Source: Sphaeroforma arctica JP610 (lineage: Eukaryota; Opisthokonta; Ichthyosporea; Ichthyophonida). From it: a DNA stretch of 22,700 nt. Of the stretch, positions 1-10,522 are shown piece by piece. Where the stretch lies: assembly GCF_001186125.1 (NCBI RefSeq), contig NW_014040302.1, positions 9,795-32,494 on the forward strand. The letters run 5' to 3'. The position numbers and the translations under genes were made by a program. The notes under the pieces are model-generated. The model did not search any database, had not been told where the DNA came from, and saw nothing but the letters and a program-made list of their open reading frames with translations. Numbering within the stretch: position 1 is the stretch's first letter; the number at the start of each line of letters is the position of its first letter.

Positions 1-42
1 TATATATACTATCTCTTATTATAGCTGTTTGCAGTGCAATTA

Positions 43-817
<775 letters not shown>

Positions 818-3057
818 ATGCAGGATTCGGGGACCGCGTTCAATGCGCTTCGTCTGGGGGCACACTTTGCTAAGACAAAAGAGGCTCAACGATTCGATGC
901 TAACATTAAAGCTACTCGATCTAGTTCTGAGAAACAAGATGCCACTGCAAACGTTGTTACTGCAAAGACTTTGCCGTCCGCCTTAGATTTCTTCGGTACT
1001 GCGGAAAAAGTTACAGAGACTATAGCAACCAAGGATGTAGCAGAAGTATTGGATAGTAGTGAGGGATCGAGGGAAAAGAAAAAGGTCAAAAAGGCCAAGA
1101 AAGAAAAGAGCGAGAAGAAGTCAAAAAAGCGCGATAAGAAGGATAAAAAAGATAAGAAGAGGAAACGTAGAGATAGTACAGATAACGCAGAGGCTGACCC
1201 CGCTAAGATGACTAAAGAAGAGAGTTTAGCACGTTTGCGAAAGGAGTACAAGATCAACGTATCTGGCAGTAGTGACGTGCCAGTACCATTTAGGACTTTT
1301 AGTTCGCTAACGGATGTGTACAAGCTCAATCCGGCCGTACAACGCAACTTAGTCACATGCGGGTATAGTGTACCGACCCCTATACAGATGCAAGCCATCC
1401 CCACTATGATGGAAGGTCGCGATCTATTGGCATGTGCACCTACGGGTTCTGGTAAGACTATGGCATTCCTGGTGCCGCTACTGCACGCCTTGAAGAGTCC
1501 CGGTAACGTCGGTTTCAGAGGTATTGTGTTGTGCCCGACGAAAGAGTTGGGTAGGCAGATTTATAACGAGTGTGAAAGGCTAGCCAAAGGGCTGCGACTG
1601 AAGATACACTACCTCACTAAGGCCACAGCCAGTGCCAATAGTTTTGGACCGCAGACAAACCAGAAATTTGACCTGTTGGTTAGTACACCCATGAGATTGG
1701 TGGGTATGATTCAGAATTCTACTATCAGGTTAAACAGTGTGGAGTGGCTGGTAATGGACGAGGCGGACAAACTGTGGGAGATGGGATTCTTAGAACAGGT
1801 TGACGAAATCATAGCGGCATGTGGATCGAGTAAACTCAAACTCGCCTTGTTTAGTGCCACACTTCCCGCCAAGGTGGAGGAGATGGCACGCACGATTCTG
1901 CGCAATCCGGTCAAGCTTAGGATAGGGCCCACAAATGCGGCTACAGAACTGATCGACCAGCAGCTTCTATTTGTGGGTCGTGAGGACGGCAAGTTACTGG
2001 CCATCCGTCAGCTGATACAGCAGGTATGTGTGTTCCTGCTGTAATTATTGCTAGGTGCGATTATCACTTGTATGTATATACATTGTATCTCATCATACAA
2101 AAAAGTGATGTATCGACATTGAACCGACTATTTCCAGGTATTTGGACATGCAGATTTTGGTCTGTCCGTATATATGTATGGATCATTGATATACTATCTG
2201 GAATATTTAATGACAGGGACTTCAACCGCCGTGTCTAGTATTTGTGCAAAGTGTAGAGCGAGCGAAAGAGCTCTTCAGAGAGCTCATCTACGATGGGATC
2301 AACGTGGATGTTATCCACGCGGAACGCACGCAGTTACAGGTATGTCACCTGCACGGTATCATATACACTTACATATAGATATGTATATATATATATATAT
2401 ATATATAGTATGTCTAATTGCATATTCTTATGTTATGTGTATGTGTATGAATTTATTTTGTGCCTATATGTATACATGAATTGAATCATTGGATTGCATA
2501 TGTGCGTATATTTGATTTGAAATGAATCGATCACGATTGTTTGTATTGCATTCAATATTACTGTCCATTGCGAACACCATATCTGATTTAATACTCTTAC
2601 CCGTACATATAAACTGCAGCGAGAGAACGTTATCAAGAAATTCCGTTTAGGCGAGATATGGGTGCTAATTGCAACCAATATACTTGGGCGTGGTATCGAT
2701 TTCAAAGGGGTGAATCTCGTGGTGAACTACGATTTCCCACAATCGACTGCGGATTATATCCATCGCATTGGACGAACTGGGCGTGCGGGCCGTCAGGGCA
2801 AAGCTGTGACGTTCTTCACCAATGATGATCGGCCTATGCTGCGTACGATAGGTAATGTGATGTTAGAGAGCGGGTGCGAGGTACCGGATTGGGTGATGGA
2901 GATTCCCAAGGCCAACAAGAATCAACTGCGCCAACTGAGGGCATTTCCCATCAAGCGTAAAGGCATAACGTCGATGTCAGCGTATGACAAAGAGAAAACT
3001 CGCAATAAGCGAGACGCCATTTCACATTCAAAGGCGGTAAAGAAACAGAAAACGTAG
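818..3057 (+). CDS. DDX52: DEAD-box ATP-dependent RNA helicase, DDX52/ROK1 family
   Basis: This nucleolar helicase of the SSU processome acts on pre-18S rRNA. Three exons, 818-2023, 2217-2339 and 2620-3057, join in phase 0 and give 588 residues, close to yeast Rok1 (564) and human DDX52 (599). Donors are CAG|GTATGT twice; acceptors are GACAG and CTGCAG. Residues about 85-130 form a very lysine-rich tract, as expected for a nucleolar protein. Then come a Q motif around F158 to Q190, motif I APTGSGKT (Lys 213), CPTKELGRQ (Ia), STPMRLV (Ib), DEAD at 314-317, SAT at 346-348, LVFVQS in exon 2, [20 protein letters not shown] (IV-V region) and [11 protein letters not shown] at about 491-501 (VI). 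The sequence around [12 protein letters not shown] is typical of DDX52/ROK1 rather than other DEAD proteins. All catalytic motifs are intact, so the gene looks functional. It is head to head with KRR1. Confidence 0.96.
2384..2407. repeat. TA microsatellite in DDX52 intron 2
   Basis: A run of 12 TA dinucleotides lies inside the 280-bp second intron of the helicase gene. It is simple sequence with no coding role. Confidence 0.9.
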
Positions 3058-3426
3058 CGCAATTGATCGGAGTGAGAATAAGAATAGTACTTCGTATATT
3101 TTTCCTCTAACGAACATTTGAGATTACCTTTTCGAAATCCTGTCGAGACTTTTCCCGTTCAGAGTTTATGGTCTGGGCAAAATATTCGGTTTCCTCTGGG
3201 CCGTCGCTCCAATGTGGGTGATCACAATCGAATTAGTAATGGCTGAATGCAAACAACCTTGCGCTAGTTGTCCCCCTCCACATACTGAATTTGGTTACTA
3301 TGTACAAAAGTATTCATGAAGCGGTTGGCCAGCGACGAAATTCACCCTGTGAATCATGCGAATTCGTTCTACTACTTAGAATTCATTTGGAACGACATGT
3401 GTACACTTCGCATGTATAAGGGAAGC
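3058..3426. other. Intergenic region between convergent genes
   Basis: These 369 bp lie between the DDX52 stop and the stop of the unrecognised minus-strand gene, so they must contain both 3' ends. I see no canonical AATAAA close to either stop, no open frame of note and no repeat. Confidence 0.6.
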
Positions 3427-5308
3427 TCAGGCATCCACGGCCAAGTACTGTCCGCGGGTTGAAGTGGTTAGATCAGAGACGCTCAGTACCATCGTTGGCA
3501 CATACGGTGCGACTAAGTAGGCGGCCTGAGATTCAGCATAGTCGCTATCGGGGATGGCATCCTTTCGTGAGTGGTAGAGACAGGTTTCGTCCTCCCCTAC
3601 TGTCATGCCATCTTGCTGCATTGCAGTGACGTGCGAATGAACTATCTCTGGCAACCTCCATATTCGAGACAAGCCTCGTCTAATCATGATCCGCTTTCGC
3701 CTGCATGTGGTGAGTGCCAAAGTTAGGAGTTAGATAGCATTGGTATCAAATATTAGGTCGGTCCTGATTTATTTTGCCTACCTATGGGGGAAAGGAGTGA
3801 CCGTATTAATGTAATTCATTAAATGACAGACTACACAAGCGGAATCTCCTCGATTCATCTCCTTCTTCACTATCAGAATGTATTGTATTTAAGCATACCT
3901 GCGACGTCGGTTCTTGGGTGATTGGTCCAGTGTGTCAGATCCACCCCAGAACAGATCATCACGTAGTGCTAGTTTTTCTTGATTCCTCGTTGCAACATCC
4001 CACACACGCGTAATCCCCGAGAGTCTCATCGAGGTTTTGCGCCTATAGTAAGTAGAAGTAGTGGAAGCGTTGTTACTAGTTGAAAATTGTGGACCTCAAA
4101 TGCTAGTAAAGCTGTTGAAGCTCAACACAACACAGGCTGCGAAGCACAGACAATCGAAGCAGCAGCTTGTGCTTACACAAGCCATCGTTGGTTGTGTGTG
4201 ATCTGTTCCATCGGCGTGTAACCAACTGTAGCATAGACGTATCCCTTGTCATAGCTATGCAGAATACGCCCCGAATGGTAAATATAGCTACACTTGTCGA
4301 ATTCTACCTTAAACACGAGGCTTTAGTGATCTGCTGTTCTCGTGTTAGAGGAGAACGAGTTGGCTGTTCCAAACCGATAGGCGTCGTGACATCCGTCTCT
4401 TCTACTACTATGATCCGAGACCAAATCCGAGTTAATCCACGTTCGTCCATAATCTTCTTCCGCCTGTTCAATAGAAATCCCCATGATATTATATCAAAAC
4501 ATTCAAAAGCAAGTCATACAGATGTGTGATCCTCTTTAGAAAACATTGACATAGTCTGAATACAACTATCATTGGCTGAGTATTTGAACATTTTAACTGC
4601 GCCTCTGCGAGCCCGGTTATGTGCTCTCATGCTATAGTTGACCTAACGAGAATGTGTTCCCTTGGCAAAAAAACTACACACTTCACACAGATTGAAGTGA
4701 TTGAAGTTTAAGTATATACCTGAAGCGCGTCATCGCAGTCTCCCACTGTCGCTCTGTCAGTGGTATCCGTGTCGGTAATGCTGGAGTGAGTGTGTTCTCG
4801 TGATCATCGGAAGCTGTATCCCCCGAATTAAATGCACTATTCGTGTCAGCTGTGCTGTAGTATGCAGCTAGCAGAGCCTCGGAATAGAGTGCTTTCAGCC
4901 CTTGCACAGGTGTTGAGTTACCTTCGCTCTCGTCCATAAAGGGCTGGTAGACAGGGATGGACAACCGCACACAGTTTTTAGAAAGAATTGCAAACCTTCC
5001 AAATAATGCATTCTAATGTTCTTTTAGAAGGCTTTGAATCGTGGTCTAAAACGACATGTATTGTAGTATAGTCGTATTACCAAATTTTCCACACACTTAG
5101 AGCTATAAGACGGCAGTGACAAAAAAGAATAACGAACGAATCCCTCATCGTACATACGCTTAGACATGAACTTCAACCCCTCCTGGTAAACAAATTCTGA
5201 GCAAAAAGGACTGTGAACCGTAGACAACATCTCTGTAGTGAACGCAAGTAGCCAATACTTTACCGAATTATAACTTACTTTCAACCAGGATGCCTCGAAG
5301 ACAGCCAT
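3427..5308 (-). CDS. Unrecognised basic protein, four exons
   Basis: I do not recognise this protein. The model joins 5308-5279, 5012-4720, 4042-3899 and 3700-3427 into 246 residues. Junction phases agree (0, 2, 2). Donors are GTAAGT, GTATAT and GTATGC; acceptors are TTAG, CTATAG and ATGCAG. The start MAVFEASWLK is the least certain part: the frame stays open about 20 codons upstream to a TAG that could instead be an acceptor. Residues about 10-45 are hydrophobic/aromatic (FGRFAILSKNCVRLSIPVYQ). A polar, Asp/Ser/Thr-rich stretch follows, then a basic region. Exons 3 and 4 both begin with a similar block: RRK..M...GITRVW, and RRK..M...GLSRIW. No signal peptide or clear membrane helix is visible. 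A basic mitochondrial or RNA-associated protein is possible, but that is a guess. The 677-bp second intron holds nothing I can assign. It is divergent from NAGS. Confidence 0.6.
4043..4719 (-). other. Long intron 2 of the unrecognised gene
   Basis: This 677-bp gap lies between two phase-matched exons of the unrecognised minus-strand gene. A 120-codon open frame on the opposite strand (4167-4529) lies wholly inside it and has no recognisable motif or biased composition. I see no snoRNA-type C/D boxes or tRNA-like folds here. Confidence 0.5.
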
Positions 5309-5900
5309 GCTTGAACAAATTTTGCACGTATACCTGAATGCTGCGATGAACTGCTCTCTCTTAGAGAGAAGAAGGACCTATCAGTTGTTCAACATTAGCA
5401 CACGATTTAGGTATGTACAGAATCTGTTCATCTATGCCATCATGTTGAAATATATATGTATTTTTTATTTATTTTAAATATTACATATACTTTTATATTT
5501 AGAATGTCCTACAATGTCCTACGGACTCGTCCTTTCTCCCTCAATCTCATATTTTTACTTTTTATTCTAAATATTCTACTACTACATATTAGTATTTATT
5601 TTAGTAGAGAGAGTGAGATGGTTGTCGGTTCATTAGGTCTCTTGCTTGTCATGATATTTACATACATCTTGTAGGGCTTTTTTTTTAATTACACATATAT
5701 ATACCTTATATGTGTAAAAATAAAATATGTACACAATTGTACATCTGTTCCATTCAGACATGCTGTGTATTTATTGGTTCATCTCTAGTTCACTATTAAA
5801 AAACAATCTGATAATAGATCTCGCAACGTTGGTTACAAATTGAACTCGGTGTATTAGAAAGCAGTACTGTTACTACAGCTGATTCATTAATTAATTAACT
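5309..5900. promoter_or_regulatory. Region between divergent starts of the unrecognised gene and NAGS
   Basis: This 592-bp AT-rich region should carry two promoters. It contains a direct repeat (AATGTCCTAC twice, about 5503-5522), two related T-rich segments ending in TAAATATT, a GA tract near 5603-5616, an 11-bp perfect inverted repeat (5689-5699 and 5707-5717), and TTAATTAATTAA just before the NAGS start. A 72-codon hydrophobic open frame (5456-5674) is explained by the T-rich composition and is not called as a gene. Confidence 0.45.
5689..5717. repeat. Perfect 11-bp inverted repeat
   Basis: TTACACATATA is followed by a 7-nt spacer and TATATGTGTAA, a perfect hairpin or cruciform arm pair. 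It lies about 185 bp upstream of the NAGS start codon. Role unknown. Confidence 0.85.
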
Positions 5901-8900
5901 ATGTGGCGACGAGGGTTAAACGTGATCAACGTTCAAACGCTTCAATCCTCCACTAAGAGGGAATACAGTACTGTTGGCGGAGTAGCAGATAGTCAAGGGA
6001 GAAGGGCGAACAAAGGCCAGAACCTATTGATAACGCAACTCTTACAATTGTTTAAACAGGTATGGAATGCCGCTCCATGCACTTGACAAGATTTGTAAAC
6101 GTATGTGTATATCGAGTGCTTCACCATCAGATTGCTGTCTTGATTGATATTCTAAGTATGTACCCAATAAATTTCTGTGCTCTGCGACATTTACAATTAA
6201 CAACACGAAGTTGATTTTGCGAATACTTTGATTTAGTAGTGCGACTTTCTGTAGTATTTGATATGCATAAATGGCGAGACCATCGTAGGAATATAGCTAC
6301 CTATATGCATGTTGGAGAAATTGATAATGTTTTCAATTTGTAGAGTTCTCGCTAATTTGTGGAGTATTATGTCTGAACCGATTCCCTATGTACTTCGTCT
6401 CGAAGTCCTATATTAGTATATAAAATTAACATTGATGGTTGACATCCGCCTCTCTTTTAAATTTTGCTTACAACGGATATAAGAACTCCGACACTCGACA
6501 GTACTTGAAGTACTACGGTAGCGCGGGGAAGGATCGATTCGCAATTATCAGAGTGAGCGGAGATGTGCTACACAACCGAGTATGTGCATACCTTCATACA
6601 TAAAGTCCAACCGTTTGTTTTGACATCTCAGAATTCTGTACATGCCCTATCTAGGCAACATTCTTTGAGCAAGACATGGCTACATATAATTGTTCGTAAG
6701 TGCGAAGAAATCCTGTTTTGGATTGAAAATCATGTGCTGAAGACGCGCTCTCTATCAATTTTATACTGTTCTGTTTTGTGCTCACCTTAACATCACGAGT
6801 CTTGTGATTTTAGTTGTAATGTAGTGTTCGACGCCTGCTCCTGTATATTATTTGCATACCTAATACAAAATATTTGTTCATATTGAGATATATTGTGTTG
6901 TGTTGTCATTACAGTTCATCGCTTCTATGGAAAATCTTCACTAGCGCGCCGCACCGTGTTCTTTTTTCTTTTTTCCATCTCAACGAGCTCTTCAAAGTGT
7001 TCTGTTATTGCAACTATTACACCATCGGGTGATGTACAATCCTGTCATTCATAAATTTACTGGCCCTGTACGTTATGCATATACCTCATCATGTAACTCA
7101 AAGTAGAGCTTTGCACGTGTACTATGTTTTGTCATTCTCCCGCTTCTTTCGCTACTCAACATGGTTTGATGGTATGTGTAACGCGGATTGAATGCCACCC
7201 TTTTAGAGCCATACTACTTCTGCTAAGTCATAATAAACCGATCCCAATGTACAATGTTTGATGCTGCTTTCTCTTTCTTCAAATTTCAATATTAAAGTTT
7301 CAGATTTGTGACGCGTCTCGAGATCTTCTTTCGAATACAGAATCTTTCCGTTTGTGCTCCGGGAAAGATTAATGTCCCTATATCTGTTGTAGATCTTTAT
7401 CGTTTGGCTGTATTGCGTATTCTTCTACTATTGAATCACAATGCCTTGTCGCCGCTATTGTGTCGTCGTGCCACCTAAACCTTGCTCACAATAAAGAGTG
7501 TACCTTGTACTGGTTGTTGTATCCCCTTCATCCCTTCCATCACCGCTTCATACTTTTTATGATTCACCCTTTTACACAGTCGCTTATTGCTTTCGATAAA
7601 CGTTATCTTCTTCAGGATCACCTTTACCAGACGGCGGCGTCCTTATCCTTTCTACACCGTGTTGGGCTTCGGCCCATAGTGGTACACGGTGCGGGCATAT
7701 ACTCTGGTCGCTGTAGCGATGCATTGTCAAAGATTGTCAATGCGGAGACTTCCATAGAGGAATCGGAACCTGGGCAAAGCGAGAGAGATATGTTACATGT
7801 CGATGAAAGCAAACAGTTGAAGGCTTCTGAGGCAGCTGTTGAGTATATGGAGAAGGCTAATGCTGCGCTCGTCGAAACGCTAAGTAAAGAATTCGATATC
7901 GGGGCTGTACCGCTAATAGACACTGTTTACAGGGCGAAGACTATGGATAATTATTCTGGTCCGAAAGTTTGGGAACGTCTGGCCGGGAGTATATTGAGTG
8001 TGAACAATACGGTCATAGAATCAGCATTCCGACAGGTTGGTGAATTTCTTTTTGTCTATCGAGCGACTTCAATTTCCACTACGAACGAGATTGTGCTGTT
8101 CTTATCGTTTACTCGTTCTATTGTGCTCCCACAACTTCTATTGAATGATCGCGTAGCTCACATGAACACAGCAGAGCGATGGGCTAGTTGCGCCACTCGA
8201 CACCACAGCCGCATAGTATATATAGGGAACTGTCCATGTGAGTGCGTCTATATGGGCTCTTCTTAACACGGCCTTTATATACTGAACACCAATCTCCTGC
8301 AAGACTAGGGCCTGATTCCGATAGTTTCGAGTTTAGGGTGGGGAGTGGACTGTCATCGCCTTCTTTCGTTCAGTACTCAGGAAGCAACTAGTGCTCTTGC
8401 AAAGGCCTTTTCGCCTCTTAAGGTGTGTTGTGTTTTTACTGGAATGAGCTTGTATGTACCGGTCACACCAACACGATTCGGATTTTTTTAAATTTTGTTT
8501 ACATGCAGTGCTAGTAGTGACACGTGCTTTCATGCTCCCTACTGAACATCCATCTGAATCCGCTCCTTCATGCAGTGCATTAGTATCAGCAATATAATTA
8601 GCACTAGGTTATAATTATACAAACACATGTCATGGGTCAATTGGGCCGTTGCAGGTCATTATGCTGCGACCAGAGGGATGTCTTAGAGATGAGGACGGGA
8701 ATAGGTTCAAGTATATCAATCTTGCCCGTGATCTGCTTCCTTTGAGTAGAAACGAGCCCACAGAGAACGGTATGTAAGTTTAGTTTTCTTGATCAGACGC
8801 GGATAATGTCGGTATGCCTATTCGCTTTTACAATAGGATCAATTAGTCTTGCCGTAGAAAGGGAGCTACTGTATCATCAACTTATAAATACTGAACCGTC

Positions 8901-10091
8901 AGTAATATCAGGTGTTCGACTTCTGGAAGGAGACCGTAATGACTTCAATGATGCAGCGAATACGTTCAGTTCCCTCGATGTCGGCGCTACGCTGGCTATC
9001 ACAACACCAGCACTTCTCTCGCAAGAGCTGTTCACGCATCAAGGCGCAGGCACTCTGATAGTCCGCGGTGACAAGGTAAGTCTATATTCTGTATTCAAAA
9101 TACTTCAGATTTATCGCTGCGATATATTTTCTGACCAGTCGTGATTATATACATACATGTCGGTAAGATATACACGCATATCTACATAAAAGCACAATGT
9201 GGGGCCTAATACCTTCAAACAATCTGACCACTACACGAATACTGAAAATCAACTGCACCAAAAGATCACCAGGATCACTGATCTCAACAGCCCGCTGGTT
9301 GATCTGCCCGCTGTGAAGGCAGTCTTGGAAGGCTCCTTTCGTTCACCAATCCCCGATTCATACTTCGAATCCATTCAAGACAGGTAAGAAGGCTGTCTTA
9401 AACTCTGCATATCATTCGTAACGTATTTTTTTATATCATCGTCTCCGTGTTCTGGGATGTATTACCGGTGGACTGGTTTTTAAATTCGACTCCGGATACT
9501 CCTTCGAAATTGCAGTTTTCGATCTCTCTACGTCACCGAGAGTGGACGCGGGATAGCAATTGTATTGACGATTGGAGGAATCCCATATCTTGACAAAATT
9601 GCTGTGCAACAAGGAAGCCAAGGTGATCAACTGGGAGAGCAAATTTGGCAGGTGTGTGCAGGACTCTTCGAAACATTGTTGATACATATCCTTGGAAATT
9701 TTTATTTGGAACCTTGACCTAAAACAAATTAAGTATGTTCTTACATTCGGTGACTGTGTTGGATACACATCAGGCACTCACAAAGGGTGAGCCGTCATTG
9801 TTCTGGAGATCGAGGTCTAGTAATTCTGCGAATAATTGGTACTATGACCGGGCCCACGGTGCTATCAAGGATCAGAAATCGCCCTGGACTGTGTTCTGGT
9901 ACAACGTTGACACTGACAAAATCATGGAGTGCGTGAAAAAAGCGATTGGGTAAGTATCAACGGGATTGTAACCTTACTGCCTGTAGTACATTTGTCCGAC
10001 ATTTTTTTTGACAGTTTAAATTGAATGAAAAATTATTTATTTTGGTCATCTCTTCAACTCTAACAGGTTGAAGCCAACATTCAGTGTCTAG
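5901..10091 (+). CDS. NAGS: N-acetylglutamate synthase (amino-acid kinase-like domain plus DUF619 NAT domain), mitochondrial
   Basis: It transfers acetyl from acetyl-CoA to glutamate, the entry step of arginine synthesis, probably in mitochondria. Nine exons: 5901-6059, 6484-6579, 7616-8215, 8655-8769, 8858-9075, 9265-9383, 9516-9651, 9774-9949 and 10067-10091. Every phase agrees; they give 547 residues, near human NAGS (534). Residues 1-50 resemble a mitochondrial leader (MWRRGLNV..., REYSTVG). The kinase-like domain has FAIIRVSGD (72-80), SFLHRVGLRPIVVHGAG (96-112) and QGAGTLIVRG near 391. The NAT domain has YVTESGRG, GGIPYLDKIAV, QGSQGDQLGEQIW, LFWRSR (490-495), NNWYYDR and WTVFWYN. No reductase domain follows, unlike fungal ARG5,6. 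An in-frame TAA two codons upstream supports the start. Exon 6's start and a possible 54-nt intron inside exon 3 (8036-8089) are uncertain. A stand-alone acetylglutamate kinase is less likely: the kinase lysine position is Arg and the spacer region is diverged. Confidence 0.9.
6580..7615 (+). other. Long intron 2 of NAGS
   Basis: This 1036-bp intron is the largest in the window. The flanking exons join at FAIIRVSGDVLHNR and DHLYQTAASLSFL, matching the family without a gap, so no exon is missing. It contains T-rich and pyrimidine stretches (for example near 6960-6980) and no motif I can name. Confidence 0.6.
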
Positions 10092-10522
10092 TAATCTAGT
10101 CTAAATGCCCTTCGAGATGCTTCTGGACCTAATTGCGATGTATTTGCGATGTCCGCTACTACGTGCTCCGCGGCGCTCAACGTGCTCCACGTAGTGCTCC
10201 ACAGGCCTATATACCATAGGACAACCTCGGAAGCGAAACCTACTTCGCATTCTACTTCATGGTGACTTGTTTAGCACATATCATCATAAATCACGAAGAA
10301 GTGATTCTTATTGCTCTACATATGAGGGAAAATTCTGCCAATTGTGATGAATCTGGATTCACGTGCGTGGTTAAAATTCATGACGACCAACTCCCGGGTA
10401 GATGGAAATGGAGGTGAATCTCTTCACGTCCACCGTATAGAATGCATAACTTCCATACATCGCCCGAGACGCATTTTGGGCAAGTACTGTGGTATTCGAA
10501 TGTATGTACTTGAAGTCGGATT
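10092..10522. other. Intergenic region between convergent NAGS and JmjC genes
   Basis: These 431 bp lie between two stop codons. A GC-richer patch at 10151-10202 repeats GTGCTCC three times and contains the inverted pair ACTACGTG and CACGTAGT. The rest is unremarkable. Open frames crossing this region on either strand look like chance. Confidence 0.55.
10151..10202. repeat. GTGCTCC direct repeats with 8-bp inverted repeat
   Basis: GTGCTCC occurs at about 10163, 10182 and 10194. ACTACGTG (10158-10165) is the reverse complement of CACGTAGT (10188-10195). The patch is visibly richer in GC than its flanks and lies 60-110 bp beyond the NAGS stop, so it may be in the 3' UTR or mark the 3' end. Confidence 0.7.

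Noticed and set aside
886-1404. 172-codon open frame antisense to the DDX52 5' part
   Set aside because: It is a shadow of the lysine-rich coding frame: its Leu/Phe/Ser runs are the complement of AAG/AAA codons.
2340-2619. Possible intronic snoRNA in a ribosome-biogenesis gene
   Set aside because: No TGATGA C box paired with a CTGA D box at suitable spacing, and no clear H/ACA hairpins were seen.
4167-4529. 120-codon plus-strand open frame inside the unrecognised gene's intron
   Set aside because: No motif, no splice partners, and it sits wholly in an intron between two phase-matched exons of the opposite strand.
5456-5674. 72-codon hydrophobic open frame that looks like a small membrane protein
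   Set aside because: Its Phe/Leu/Ile content follows from T-rich DNA, and the repeated LFILNI comes from a repeated T-rich DNA segment. The position between divergent promoters argues for noncoding DNA.
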